64,000 bases of DNA from Pseudoxanthomonas helianthi (GCF_017939625.1 NZ_JAGKTC010000002.1:409137-473136), one strand, 5' to 3'. Shown: positions 8,771-17,434, counted from the first letter of the stretch. Numbers and translations: made by a program. The notes: generated by a model from the letters alone, not told the origin.

Positions 8771-9334
8771 TTAGATCTTGCCGACCAGGTCCAGCGACGG
8801 CTTGATCGTCTGCGCGCCTTCCTTCCACTTCGCCGGGCACACTTCGCCCGGGTGGCTGGCGACGAACTGGGCAGCCTTCAGCTTGCGCAGCGTCTCGGTG
8901 ACGTCGCGCGCGATGGCGTTGTCGTGGATTTCCAGGGTCTTGATCACGCCGTTCGGATCGATCACGAAGGTGCCGCGCAGGGCCAGGCCTTCCTCGTCGA
9001 TGTGCACGTCGAACGCGCGGGTCAGCTGGTGGGTCGGATCGCCGACCAGCGGGAACTGGGCCTTGCCCACGGCCGGCGAGGTTTCGTGCCACACCTTGTG
9101 CGAGAAGTGCGTGTCGGTGGTGACGATGTAGACCTCGGCGTTGGCCTTCTGGAACTCGGCGTAATGCTCGGCCGCGTCCTCGACCTCGGTCGGGCAGTTG
9201 AAGGTGAAGGCGGCGGGCATGAAGATCACGACCGACCACTTGCCCTTCAGGCTCTCGTCGGTCACTTCGATGAACTTGCCGTTGTGGAAGGCCTGGGCCT
9301 TGAAGGGTTTGACTTGGGTGTTGATCAGGGACAT
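8771..9334 (-). CDS. ahpC: Alkyl hydroperoxide reductase subunit C (typical 2-Cys peroxiredoxin)
   Basis: A 187-residue peroxiredoxin. The peroxidatic cysteine is C47 in PAAFTFNCPTE, keeping the PxxxTxxC signature, and the resolving cysteine is C166 in EVCPAKW. Both positions match E. coli AhpC. It reduces hydrogen peroxide and organic hydroperoxides with electrons from AhpF. The start at MSLINTQVK is family-standard and is preceded by GAGGAT. The upstream region carries a promoter directly abutted by an OxyR-like site, so peroxide induction through the OxyR encoded in the same operon is expected. Confidence 0.97.
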   Translation of the reverse strand: MSLINTQVKPFKAQAFHNGKFIEVTDESLKGKWSVVIFMPAAFTFNCPTEVEDAAEHYAEFQKANAEVYIVTTDTHFSHKVWHETSPAVGKAQFPLVGDPTHQLTRAFDVHIDEEGLALRGTFVIDPNGVIKTLEIHDNAIARDVTETLRKLKAAQFVASHPGEVCPAKWKEGAQTIKPSLDLVGKI

Positions 9335-9377
9335 CGCGGATCCTCGAGGTTGGAGGGAGGGGTGGGAAACTGCAGCC

Positions 9378-9443
9378 ATACTAGGTTGGCCCGATAGATA
9401 TCTCAAATTGATTGATGGGATTGGATAGATAGATGATGCCTAT
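9378..9443 (-). promoter_or_regulatory. ahpC promoter with adjoining OxyR-type operator
   Basis: Reading leftward, a 15-bp ATAG-N7-CTAT motif (9443-9429) is followed after 7 bp by a second, weaker 15-bp motif (9421-9407). The -35 TTGAGA (9406-9401), a 17-bp spacer and the -10 TAGTAT (9383-9378) follow directly. The 15+7+15 geometry matches the OxyR tetramer consensus and lies directly against the -35 box, typical of activation by contact with RNA polymerase. The first half-site is perfect at its eight outer bases; binding itself is inferred. Confidence 0.75.
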
Positions 9444-9474
9444 CGAGCCGATTTCCAAGCCCTGCACCGGATAT

Positions 9475-10305
9475 ATGACCCGCATTGCCGAATTGTTGCG
9501 TGAAGCCACCGTCGACCAGCCCGCCGAGGCCCGTTTCGACGCGGAAACCCTGCTCGGCCACGTCCTGGGCCGCGATCGCGCCTGGCTGTTCGCCCATGCG
9601 GGCGATGCGGTGGAGGACGCTGCGGCCGGGCGTTTCGCCGGGCTGTGGCGCCGCCGCCAGGCCGGTGAGCCGGTCGCCTACCTGACCGGCCGGCGCGGTT
9701 TCTGGACGCTCGACCTCGCGGTGAGCCCGGCTACGCTGGTGCCGCGCCCGGAAACCGAGTTGCTGGTCGAGCTGGCCCTGGCTCGCCTGTCGGCCGGGGC
9801 GCCCTCGCGGGTCGCCGATCTCGGCACCGGCAGCGGGGCCATCGCCTTGGCCATCGCCAGCGAACGCCCGCAAGCGCAGGTCGTCGCCACCGACGCCAGC
9901 GCGGACGCGCTGGCCGTGGCCCAGGCCAACGCGGGCGAAAACCGGTTGGCCAACGTCGCTTTCCGCCACGGCTCGTGGTTCGCGCCGTTGGCCGGCGAGG
10001 TGTTCGACCTGATCGCCAGCAATCCGCCGTACATCGCCGAGGGCGATCCGCACCTGCGCGAGGGCAGCCTGCCGCACGAGCCGGCGGCGGCGTTGTCGTC
10101 GGGGCGCGATGGCCTGGATGCGATCCGGGAAATCGTTGCGGACGCGCCTGCGCACCTGCGCGCGGGCGGCTGGCTGCTGCTGGAGCATGGACTCGACCAA
10201 GGCGCGGCGATCCGCGAGTTGTTGGCGGCGGCCGGTTTCATCGAAATCGCCACGGAAGCCGACCTCGAGGGTCGCGATCGCGTCACCCTTGGTCGCATTC
10301 CGTAG
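9475..10305 (+). CDS. prmC: Peptide chain release factor N5-glutamine methyltransferase
   Basis: A 276-residue SAM-dependent methyltransferase (PrmC/HemK) that methylates the glutamine of the GGQ motif in release factors. The N-terminal helical substrate-binding domain is followed by [16 protein letters not shown] (SAM binding) and the catalytic SNPPYI. I chose the ATG at [12 protein letters not shown]; a start 42 bp upstream would add atypical residues and overlap the OxyR-like site. Its TAG stop codon lies inside a REP element. Its likely substrate RF1 is encoded about 30 kb away at 39778-40863. Confidence 0.95.
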   Translation: MTRIAELLREATVDQPAEARFDAETLLGHVLGRDRAWLFAHAGDAVEDAAAGRFAGLWRRRQAGEPVAYLTGRRGFWTLDLAVSPATLVPRPETELLVELALARLSAGAPSRVADLGTGSGAIALAIASERPQAQVVATDASADALAVAQANAGENRLANVAFRHGSWFAPLAGEVFDLIASNPPYIAEGDPHLREGSLPHEPAAALSSGRDGLDAIREIVADAPAHLRAGGWLLLEHGLDQGAAIRELLAAAGFIEIATEADLEGRDRVTLGRIP

Positions 10306-10369
10306 GAGCGCCCGTGGGCGCGACCGGGCTTTCTCGTGAAAGCGTCGTCGCGCCCAGGGGCGCTCCTAC
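10302..10369. repeat. Inverted pair of REP-like elements
   Basis: The left arm at 10302-10324 begins GTAGGAGCGCCCGTGGGC. The right arm at 10347-10369 is its near-exact reverse complement, and 22 bp separate them. The right arm is identical to the copy at 200-222. The left arm supplies the stop codon of prmC (TAG at 10303-10305). The pair could fold into a long hairpin in the transcript and act as a message stabiliser or terminator. Confidence 0.8.
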
Positions 10370-10401
10370 AATAGACGGACAGATTTCACCCGAGGACCAC
10401 C

Positions 10402-11343
10402 ATGCGCACGCTCTATCCCGCCATCGAACCCTACGACACCGGCACGCTGGCCGTGGACGAGCGCCACACCTTGTACTACGAACAGTGCGGCAACCCGAAG
10501 GGCAAGCCGGTGGTGTTGTTGCACGGCGGCCCCGGGGCCGGTTGCAGCGAGAAGATGCGCTGCTTCCACGATCCGAACAAATACCGCATCGTTCTGTTCG
10601 ACCAGCGCGGCAGCGGGCGTTCGACCCCGCACGCGGACCTGGTCGGCAACACCACCTGGGACCTCGTCGCCGATATCGAGAAACTGCGCGAGAAGCTCGG
10701 CATCGAGCGCTGGCAGGTATTCGGCGGCTCCTGGGGTTCGACCCTGGCGCTGGCCTACGCCGAAACCCATCCGCAACGCGTCACCGAACTGGTGCTGCGC
10801 GGGATCTTCATGCTGCGTCGCTGGGAACTGGAGTGGTTCTACCAGGAAGGCGCCAACCGCCTGTTCCCGGATGCGTGGGAGCACTACCTCGCCGCGATCC
10901 CGCCGGTGGAACGCCACGACCTGATCTCCGCGTTCCATCGCCGCCTGACCTCCGGCGACGAAGCCGTGCGCCTGGCCGCGGCACGCGCGTGGAGCGTATG
11001 GGAAGGCGCGACTTCGTTCCTGCACGTGGACGACGATTTCATCAGCGGCCACGAGGATCCGAAGTTCGCCCTGGCCTTCGCCCGCATCGAGAACCACTAC
11101 TTCGTCAACGGCGGTTTCTTCGAAGCGGACGACCAGTTGCTGCGCGACGCGCATCGCATCGCCGACATCCCCGGCGTGATCGTGCATGGCCGCTACGACG
11201 TGGTCTGCCCGATCCAGAACGCATGGGACCTGCACAAGGCCTGGCCGAAGGCGCAGCTGCATGTCAGCCCGGCCTCGGGCCATTCGGCGTTCGAGGCGGA
11301 GAACGTCGATGCGCTGGTGCGGGCGACCGACGGTTTCGCGTAA
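10402..11343 (+). CDS. pip: Proline iminopeptidase
   Basis: A 313-residue alpha/beta-hydrolase that removes N-terminal proline from peptides. The nucleophile is S110 in GGSWGS, the acid is D266 in VHGRYDVVCP and the base is H294 in ASGHSAF. These are the same positions as in the Xanthomonas enzyme. The oxyanion region HGGPGAG is at residues 41-47. A GAGGACC ribosome-binding sequence precedes the ATG. There is no signal peptide, so it is cytosolic. Confidence 0.96.
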   Translation: MRTLYPAIEPYDTGTLAVDERHTLYYEQCGNPKGKPVVLLHGGPGAGCSEKMRCFHDPNKYRIVLFDQRGSGRSTPHADLVGNTTWDLVADIEKLREKLGIERWQVFGGSWGSTLALAYAETHPQRVTELVLRGIFMLRRWELEWFYQEGANRLFPDAWEHYLAAIPPVERHDLISAFHRRLTSGDEAVRLAAARAWSVWEGATSFLHVDDDFISGHEDPKFALAFARIENHYFVNGGFFEADDQLLRDAHRIADIPGVIVHGRYDVVCPIQNAWDLHKAWPKAQLHVSPASGHSAFEAENVDALVRATDGFA

Positions 11344-11372
11344 GGCCCGAGCCTTCCCGGGAAGCAGGGCGC

Positions 11373-11732
11373 TCAGCTGGCGATCCAGGCCCGCGCCGCT
11401 TCCCGATCGGCGGTGGCGAACGCCTTGACTTCGATGCCGGGCGCCATGGCGTGGCCGAGCGGGGTGATCTTGCGTATCCAGGCCTCGTCGGTGACCACCG
11501 CTTCGCGTTCAATATCGCGCCAGTGGCGCATGGCCAGGCGCAGGTCGTCGAACACCGCTTCCGGGGTCACGCCTTCGAAACGCGGCATTTCGGCGTAGAT
11601 GCGCACCTTGGCATGCCGGCGCAACTTGTCTTCCAGGCTCGCGGAAATGGCGTCGAGGGTTTCGCCGCGCAGCTTGCCGGTGATGCGGAAGCCGACAACA
11701 TTGTCGGCATCGAAGGGAATGGTTTCGATCAT
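11373..11732 (-). CDS. STAS/SpoIIAA-like protein
   Basis: A 119-residue protein with the SpoIIAA-like (STAS/SEC14-related) pattern: IPFDADNVVGFRITGKL at the start, a KVRIYAEMPRFEGVTPEAVFDDLRLAMRHW core and a C-terminal ATADREAARAWI helix. Members of this family are small cytosolic proteins of unproven function, not true anti-anti-sigma factors. I chose the internal ATG because GAGGA precedes it. It converges on pip and lies upstream of no obvious partner. Confidence 0.8.
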   Translation of the reverse strand: MIETIPFDADNVVGFRITGKLRGETLDAISASLEDKLRRHAKVRIYAEMPRFEGVTPEAVFDDLRLAMRHWRDIEREAVVTDEAWIRKITPLGHAMAPGIEVKAFATADREAARAWIAS

Positions 11733-11835
11733 GGCGTCCTCGCTGCGTTGACGATGCCGGTACTCCGCCACAGGACGGGGGAAGTCGGCGTCAAGCGAAC
11801 GCTGCGCGGGCGTTAAGCGCGGATCCCGGGAAGGA

Positions 11836-12387
11836 TCACTCGCGCGGCGTGCCGTCGAGATTGTGGTCGATCATCCATAGTCCCGCCCACAGCTTCGCGT
11901 CGAGTTCGTAGCCTTCGCCCATCTTGCGCGCCAGCCACGCCGCGGCTTCGCTGCGCGGTATTTCGTGCACGGTGATGTCCTCGCTGCCGTCGCCGCCGCC
12001 CGGGCCGACCTTGCGCAGGCCGGTGGCGCGGACGAAGGCGACGCGTTCGTTGCTCATGCCCGACGAGGTCGGGCCGGTCATCAGCAGTTCGGCGCGCTCT
12101 GCGGTCCAGCCGGTTTCCTCTTCCAGTTCGCGGATCGCGGATTGCTCGATGCTTTCGCCCGCATGGATGTCGCCGACCAGGCCGGCCGGCATTTCGATGG
12201 TCGGTGCCTGCAGCGGCACGCGGAACTGTTCGACGAACACGACCTTGTCGTCCGGCGTCACCGCGACGATGATCGCGGCCAGGCCGCCGGCATGGGTGCG
12301 TTCGGCGTATTCCCAGGTGCCGCGCACCTGCATGCGCAGATAGCGGCCGTCGTACACGGTTTTCGCGGGTGCGGTCTTCGGGTTCAT
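11836..12387 (-). CDS. NUDIX hydrolase, ADP-ribose pyrophosphatase-like
   Basis: A 183-residue NUDIX enzyme. The full box fits GX5EX7REUXEEXGU as GDIHAGE...RELEEETGW. The N-terminal strand region and the MPAGLVGD segment before the box resemble ADP-ribose/sugar-nucleotide pyrophosphatases (NudF type), which cleave nucleoside diphosphates linked to another group. The exact substrate is not determinable. It is transcribed leftward behind the exonuclease gene, 37 bp away. Confidence 0.87.
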   Translation of the reverse strand: MNPKTAPAKTVYDGRYLRMQVRGTWEYAERTHAGGLAAIIVAVTPDDKVVFVEQFRVPLQAPTIEMPAGLVGDIHAGESIEQSAIRELEEETGWTAERAELLMTGPTSSGMSNERVAFVRATGLRKVGPGGGDGSEDITVHEIPRSEAAAWLARKMGEGYELDAKLWAGLWMIDHNLDGTPRE

Positions 12388-12424
12388 GCCGCCATGGTAA
12401 CTGCAGGCGGATGACAGGCGTTCG

Positions 12425-13336
12425 CTACAGCGCGGCTTCCTGCAGGCGCCGGCGGGTCATCGGGCCGAAGCGCAATGCCTCGGACAAGCCGTCGAGCATG
12501 CCGGCGTCCGCGCCGTTGCGGCGGAAATCGGCTTCGGCCTCGTGCAACGGCGCGTCCAGCGCGATGGTGGTCAGTTGGCGCCACAGCAGGGCCTGTTCGC
12601 GCTGCTCGCGCAGGCGCGCGGCCATCTGCGCGGCGCCGCGCAGGCGCAGGAACTGCACTTCGTCGACCCGCGCCAGCAGCGTATCCAGGTCGCCGAAATG
12701 CGCCAGCAGGACGGCGGCCGACTTGCTGCCGATGCCGCTGATTCCGGGGATGTTGTCGACCGCGTCGCCGCACAGGGCCAGGTAGTCGGCGATCTGCCGC
12801 GCTTCGACGCCATGGCGCGCCTTGACTCCGGACTGGCCCCAGCGCTGGTTGCGGGCGAAATCCCATTGCTCGTCGTGCTCGTACAGCAGCTGCGACAGGT
12901 CCTTGTCCGCCGACACGATCACCCCGCGGAAGCCGCGCGGGCGCAGCGCGTGGAGGGCGCTGCCGATCAGGTCGTCGGCTTCGTAATCGTGGTGCGCCAG
13001 CACGTTGAGGCCCAACGCAGCGCACAGCGCCTTGCAATGGCGGAACTGGCGCCTGAGTTCCTCCGGCGCGGCTTCGCGGTTGGCCTTGTACGCGGGATAC
13101 AGGCGGTTGCGGAAGCAACTGTCCAGCGCTTCGTCGAAAGCCACGGCGATGTGTTGCGGGCGTTCCCTTTCCAGCAGTTCCAGCAGGAAACGGGCGAAGC
13201 CGTGCACCGCATTGGTCGGCCAGCCTTCCGCGTCGTGGAATTCGTCCGGCATCGAATGCCAGGCACGGAACACGTAAAGGCTGGCGTCGATCAGGTGCAG
13301 GGTCGGCTTGACTGCCGGCAGCGGGGCCGCGCTCAC
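12425..13336 (-). CDS. 5'-3' exonuclease / flap endonuclease-like protein
   Basis: A 303-residue protein of the FEN/PIN superfamily resembling the 5'-nuclease domain of DNA polymerase I and ExoIX. Acidic metal-binding motifs are visible: LIDASLY, AFDEALDSCFR, YEADDLIGS, VSADKDLSQLL and CGDAVDNIPGISGIG, the last including the helix-hairpin-helix. The GTG start overlaps the nitroreductase stop (GTGA), implying translational coupling. A longer upstream frame lies opposite another gene and is rejected. It probably acts on flaps or RNA-DNA junctions in replication and repair. Confidence 0.9.
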   Translation of the reverse strand: MSAAPLPAVKPTLHLIDASLYVFRAWHSMPDEFHDAEGWPTNAVHGFARFLLELLERERPQHIAVAFDEALDSCFRNRLYPAYKANREAAPEELRRQFRHCKALCAALGLNVLAHHDYEADDLIGSALHALRPRGFRGVIVSADKDLSQLLYEHDEQWDFARNQRWGQSGVKARHGVEARQIADYLALCGDAVDNIPGISGIGSKSAAVLLAHFGDLDTLLARVDEVQFLRLRGAAQMAARLREQREQALLWRQLTTIALDAPLHEAEADFRRNGADAGMLDGLSEALRFGPMTRRRLQEAAL

Positions 13337-13908
13337 GGCGCGAAGTCGCTCAGCAGCGCCGCGGGGTCCGGACGCTCGCGTTCGGGCGCATCGAGCTTCG
13401 GCGTGCCGATATGGATGAAGCCGACGACCTTCTCGTGTTCGCTTACGCCCAGCCGTTCGTGGATGACTTCGTCGTAGGCCGCCCAACCGGTCAGCCATTG
13501 CGCGCCGAAGCCCAGCGCCTGCGCGGCTTGCAGCAAGGCGAAACACACGCTGCCGGCGCTGAGCAGTTGCTCCTGTTCCGGCACCTTGTGGCCGGGCGTC
13601 AGTCGCGCGATTACGGCGATGATCAGCGGCGCATGGGTGAAGCGCCCGCGTTCCTTGTCCAGCGCGGCTTCGGAGGCGTTGGGTTCGCGTTGCAGCGTGC
13701 GCTGCACCAGCCACTCGCCCAGCGTGTGGCGCGCGTCGCCGGCAATGCGCAGGAAGCGGAACGGCACCAGCTTGCCGTGGTCGGGCACCCGCACCGCGGC
13801 CTGCAGCATGCGTTGCAGGGTGGCGTCGTCGGGGCCGGGTTCGCCGAGTTGTTTGGAGGGCACCGAGCGGCGCCGATCCAGCGCCTCGAGTAGGGGAAGG
13901 TCGCTCAT
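13333..13908 (-). CDS. Nitroreductase family protein (YdjA-like)
   Basis: A 191-residue FMN-dependent nitroreductase-fold protein. The N-terminal RRSVPSKQLGEPGPDDATLQ region supplies the usual arginine/serine flavin contacts, and AAVRVPDHGKLVPFRFL and ALGFGAQWLTGWAAYDE are typical of the small YdjA branch. The family reduces nitro compounds or quinones with NAD(P)H; the physiological substrate is unknown. It overlaps the exonuclease gene and is divergent from pntAA, 84 bp away. Confidence 0.88.
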   Translation of the reverse strand: MSDLPLLEALDRRRSVPSKQLGEPGPDDATLQRMLQAAVRVPDHGKLVPFRFLRIAGDARHTLGEWLVQRTLQREPNASEAALDKERGRFTHAPLIIAVIARLTPGHKVPEQEQLLSAGSVCFALLQAAQALGFGAQWLTGWAAYDEVIHERLGVSEHEKVVGFIHIGTPKLDAPERERPDPAALLSDFAP

Positions 13909-13992
13909 GCAACCAGTTTACCGGCTGGCGCGAGCTGGCGCCGCCGGGCTTTGCTAGCATCGGCGGCGATGACCGATCCGGCGAGGGCCCCC

Positions 13993-15084
<1,092 letters not shown>

Positions 15085-15092
15085 TCCGGCGC

Positions 15093-15437
15093 ATGGCGAG
15101 ACTTGTCTGCAAATCGTGCGGAGCAGATATCGGCGCCTTGCGCGTCATCTCGTGTTGGCCGTCCCGAATAAGGTGCAGGCGATGTTCGGCCAGGCATCGC
15201 ATCAGCCATGCGGGGGTCGTGGGGGCCGTTTATCTGCTGGCGTTCGTGGCGCTTGTGCTTGGAATCAAGATGTTCGCCGATCGCTTCGAGGTCAGACACG
15301 GAACTACGGTTTCCGTCGGGCCGATTCAGAGTGTTCTCGAATTCGGTGCGCCCTTCCTCGCCCTAGCGATAGTCGGCCCGATTTACGCATGGGTTCTTGG
15401 CCGCTACTTTCCTTTGCGGCTTGATCCTAGCAAGTAG
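15093..15437 (+). CDS. Small membrane protein with a zinc-ribbon-like N-terminus
   Basis: A 114-residue protein of unknown function. The N-terminus has five cysteines, C6, C9, C21, C28 and C31, in a CxxC...CxxC layout suggestive of a zinc ribbon. Two hydrophobic segments follow (GVVGAVYLLAFVALVLGI and FGAPFLALAIVGPIYAWVLG). It starts 8 bp after pntAA, so it may share that transcript. Its TAG stop codon falls inside the inverted repeat that begins at 15434. I do not recognise a family. Confidence 0.65.
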   Translation: MARLVCKSCGADIGALRVISCWPSRIRCRRCSARHRISHAGVVGAVYLLAFVALVLGIKMFADRFEVRHGTTVSVGPIQSVLEFGAPFLALAIVGPIYAWVLGRYFPLRLDPSK

Positions 15438-15520
15438 GATGGGTGGAGCGTAGCGATACCCATCATCAAAGTGTCCGCGAGTGGATTGATGGGTATCGCC
15501 TTCGGCTCCACCCATCCTAC
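15434..15520. repeat. Inverted repeat of GTAGGATGGGTGGAGC type
   Basis: The arm GTAGGATGGGTGGAGC at 15434-15449 is mirrored exactly by GCTCCACCCATCCTAC at 15505-15520. The arms continue inward imperfectly (GATACCCATCA / TGATGGGTATC). The stop codon of the upstream small membrane protein lies in the left arm. This resembles a dispersed intergenic repeat family common in gammaproteobacteria; family assignment is by resemblance. Confidence 0.75.
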
Positions 15521-15533
15521 CTAAGCTGCCCAA

Positions 15534-15565
15534 GCAAAAACCGCCGGAAATCCGTCGGTTTTTGC
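15534..15565. terminator. Bidirectional rho-independent terminator
   Basis: A 15-bp stem, GCAAAAACCGCCGGA with TCCGTCGGTTTTTGC, has a 2-base loop and one mismatch. T-rich ends on both strands fit termination of the leftward sigma-operon transcript ending at 15569 and of rightward transcripts from pntAA and the small gene. Confidence 0.8.
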
Positions 15566-15568
15566 ATT

Positions 15569-16027
15569 TCAATTCCTCGGCGGCGGCGGGATTGGTGGCA
15601 TGTCGTCCTGCTTGGACGCATTCTTGTCCATCCACTCGCGCCGCTGTTCCGGCGTCATCTTGCCCCACTGATTGCGGAGCTGCTGGCGTTGCTCCGGCGT
15701 CATCCCGCGCATCTTGAAGAACAGGGCGCGTGCCTCGCGGCGCTGCTCGGGACCCATGTGCTCGAAGCGGCGCATGCCCTTGCGCGCCTGCTGGCGCTGT
15801 TCCGGCGTCATCGACTTCCAGCGGTTGGCGTGCTCGAACATGCGCGCGCGTTCTTCCGGCGAACTGTTCCAGCGATCGCGCATCGGCGAGATCAGGGTTT
15901 CGCGCTGCTGCGGCGTCAGCTTGTCCCATTCGGGCAGGTTCCCTGCTGGCGCGGCCTGCGCCAGTGCGTTGCCGCACAACAGGCCCAGCGCAAGCAAAAA
16001 GGAAAGGCGGATGTTCGTCTTGTTCAT
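15569..16027 (-). CDS. DUF3106-type exported protein
   Basis: A 152-residue protein with a signal peptide (hydrophobic residues about 8-24, ending ALA-QAAP). Its mature part is built of repeats of the type W..LTPQQRETL, MTPEQRQQARKGM, MGPEQRREARALF, MTPEQRQQLRNQW and MTPEQRREWMDKN, ending in a proline run. The TPEQR repeats are the mark of DUF3106 and recall periplasmic Spy/CpxP-like helices. It is the last gene of the sigma-factor operon, 3 bp after the anti-sigma-like gene. A periplasmic role connected to envelope stress is inferred from context only. Confidence 0.85.
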   Translation of the reverse strand: MNKTNIRLSFLLALGLLCGNALAQAAPAGNLPEWDKLTPQQRETLISPMRDRWNSSPEERARMFEHANRWKSMTPEQRQQARKGMRRFEHMGPEQRREARALFFKMRGMTPEQRQQLRNQWGKMTPEQRREWMDKNASKQDDMPPIPPPPRN

Positions 16028-16030
16028 GGC

Positions 16031-16387
16031 TTACTCCGAGGCCAGGCGCTGCCCTTCGGCAGAAGCCAGCCACACGTACAGATCGGGGTTTTCGTCCAGC
16101 GAGGTGGAATAGTCGGAAGTGGCGGAGGCCGACGCGACCGGTTGCGCGGGCGCCACCGGGGTGGAAGTGCGTGGCACGAACTGCACACCGATGGCCACCG
16201 CGAACACCGCGGAGAACGCGGTCGCGGCGATCCAGCGCCAGGCGTGGCCCGGACGCGCGGGTTGGGCGGCGGCCTGGCGCGCGGCACGCAACTTCGCCAG
16301 CGTCTGCGGCGAAATGCTGGCCAGCGCCGTCGCGTGCAACTGTTTTGCGCGGCGGTCGAAGGCGTCGTTGTCGTGGATGTCGCTCAC
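16031..16387 (-). CDS. Putative anti-sigma factor, single-pass membrane protein (DUF3619-like)
   Basis: A 118-residue protein. The cytoplasmic N-terminal part is FDRRAKQLHATALASISPQT-LAKLRAARQAA, followed by one transmembrane segment (WRWIAATAFSAVFAVAIGVQF, about residues 51-71) and a periplasmic tail with DENPDLYVWLAS. It overlaps the end of the ECF sigma gene by GTGA and starts with GTG. Position and topology match membrane-held anti-sigma factors. The resemblance to DUF3619 proteins, which accompany sigma and DUF3106 genes in other proteobacteria, is from memory and not checked. Confidence 0.7.
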   Translation of the reverse strand: MSDIHDNDAFDRRAKQLHATALASISPQTLAKLRAARQAAAQPARPGHAWRWIAATAFSAVFAVAIGVQFVPRTSTPVAPAQPVASASATSDYSTSLDENPDLYVWLASAEGQRLASE

Positions 16388-16950
16388 CGGAATTCCTCCA
16401 GCTGTTTCTGCAAAGCGTCGCGCGCGCGCGACAGATGGGTTTTCACCGAGCCTTCCGAGCAGCCCATGATCCGCGCGGTGTCGGCCACGTCCAGCTCTTC
16501 CAGCACGCGCAGGGTGAAGGCCTCGCGCTGGCGCGCGGGCAACGCGCGCAACGCCTGGGTCAGGCGCGCGTAGGCCTCGCGCTGATCGTGCGCCTGCGAC
16601 GGCCCCACGCCGGGATCGGCCCAGTCGACCAGGCTGTCTTCGCTGCGTTCGCTGGGCGGGGCGAGCCAGCGCAGGCGGAAGCTGCTGCGCCGCTGCACGT
16701 CGACGATCTTGCGCCGCAGGATGCTCCAGAACAGCGGGGTCCATTCGGCGGCGGGGCGCTCGCGATAGGCCAGCATCTTCATCATCGCATCCTGCACCGC
16801 GTCGAGCGCGTCGTCGCGGCTGCGCAGGCCCGCTTCGGCGAAGCGGAACGCGCGCGTGCCGATTTCGGCCAGGAACTGTTCCAGCGACGCCGCCAGGCGG
16901 GGCGGCGCCGGGTTTTCAAGTTCCGGGCTGGCGACGGGATTCACCAGCAA
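16384..16950 (-). CDS. ECF-type RNA polymerase sigma factor
   Basis: A 188-residue ECF sigma factor. Region 2 runs through SRDDALDAVQDAMMKMLAYR and WSILRRKIVDVQRR; region 4 is LRALPARQREAFTLRVLEEL plus DVADTARIMGCSEGSVKTHLSRAR. The start is TTG, chosen because GGAG lies 7 bases upstream; a GTG two codons later is an alternative but too far from that sequence. That GGAG overlaps the end of the preceding gene, suggesting coupling. It probably directs envelope-related genes and is held by the membrane protein encoded next. Confidence 0.92.
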   Translation of the reverse strand: MLVNPVASPELENPAPPRLAASLEQFLAEIGTRAFRFAEAGLRSRDDALDAVQDAMMKMLAYRERPAAEWTPLFWSILRRKIVDVQRRSSFRLRWLAPPSERSEDSLVDWADPGVGPSQAHDQREAYARLTQALRALPARQREAFTLRVLEELDVADTARIMGCSEGSVKTHLSRARDALQKQLEEFR

Positions 16951-16953
16951 AGC

Positions 16954-17289
16954 TTAGCTCCTGCGATCCCAGCGCCGGTCGAAGCGGTCGCCGCGACGAT
17001 CCCAGCGGGCTTCGGCACGTTCGCCCTTGCGGTCCAGGCGGCGGTCGATGCGCTCGCCGCGCGCGTCGAGTCGCTGGGCCAGGTGGAAACGGCCATGGGC
17101 TGCGGCGACCGCGGCGCGCCGGTCGTAGCGGGCTTCGATGCGGTCGCCACGGGCGTCGAGCCGGTGCTCGATGCGTTCGCCCTTGCGATCGAGGCGATGG
17201 TCGACGCGGTCGCCGAAATCCCTGGCGGCGGCGCTGCCGGCGACGCCGAGCAGCAGGATGGTCAAGCCGAGCAATGAACGGTGTCGCAT
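16954..17289 (-). CDS. Exported arginine-rich protein of 11-residue repeats
   Basis: A 111-residue protein with a signal peptide (hydrophobic residues about 6-20, ending SAAA). The rest is seven 11-residue units such as RVDHRLDRKGE, RIEHRLDARGD and RIDRRLDRKGE, starting near residues 28, 39, 50, 69, 80, 91 and 102, with an 8-residue break at 61-68. Alternating Arg and Asp/Glu with a regular hydrophobic position suggests a long charged helix or 11-mer coiled coil. It is the first gene of the sigma operon, 3 bp before the sigma gene. No family is recognised. GGAG precedes the ATG. Confidence 0.75.
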   Translation of the reverse strand: MRHRSLLGLTILLLGVAGSAAARDFGDRVDHRLDRKGERIEHRLDARGDRIEARYDRRAAVAAAHGRFHLAQRLDARGERIDRRLDRKGERAEARWDRRGDRFDRRWDRRS

Positions 17290-17434
17290 GGCGGTCTCCT
17301 CTTCTCGTGGCGGGGGCGGTGTTGCGAGGGTGAAAACGCCCGCGGAACGTTGCGGTTGACACCTTTCCTCGATTTCCCGACGGGTTCAGCCGCGGTTATG
17401 ATGCGGGAGGGCGGCGTGCCCCGGAGGGAAGCGG

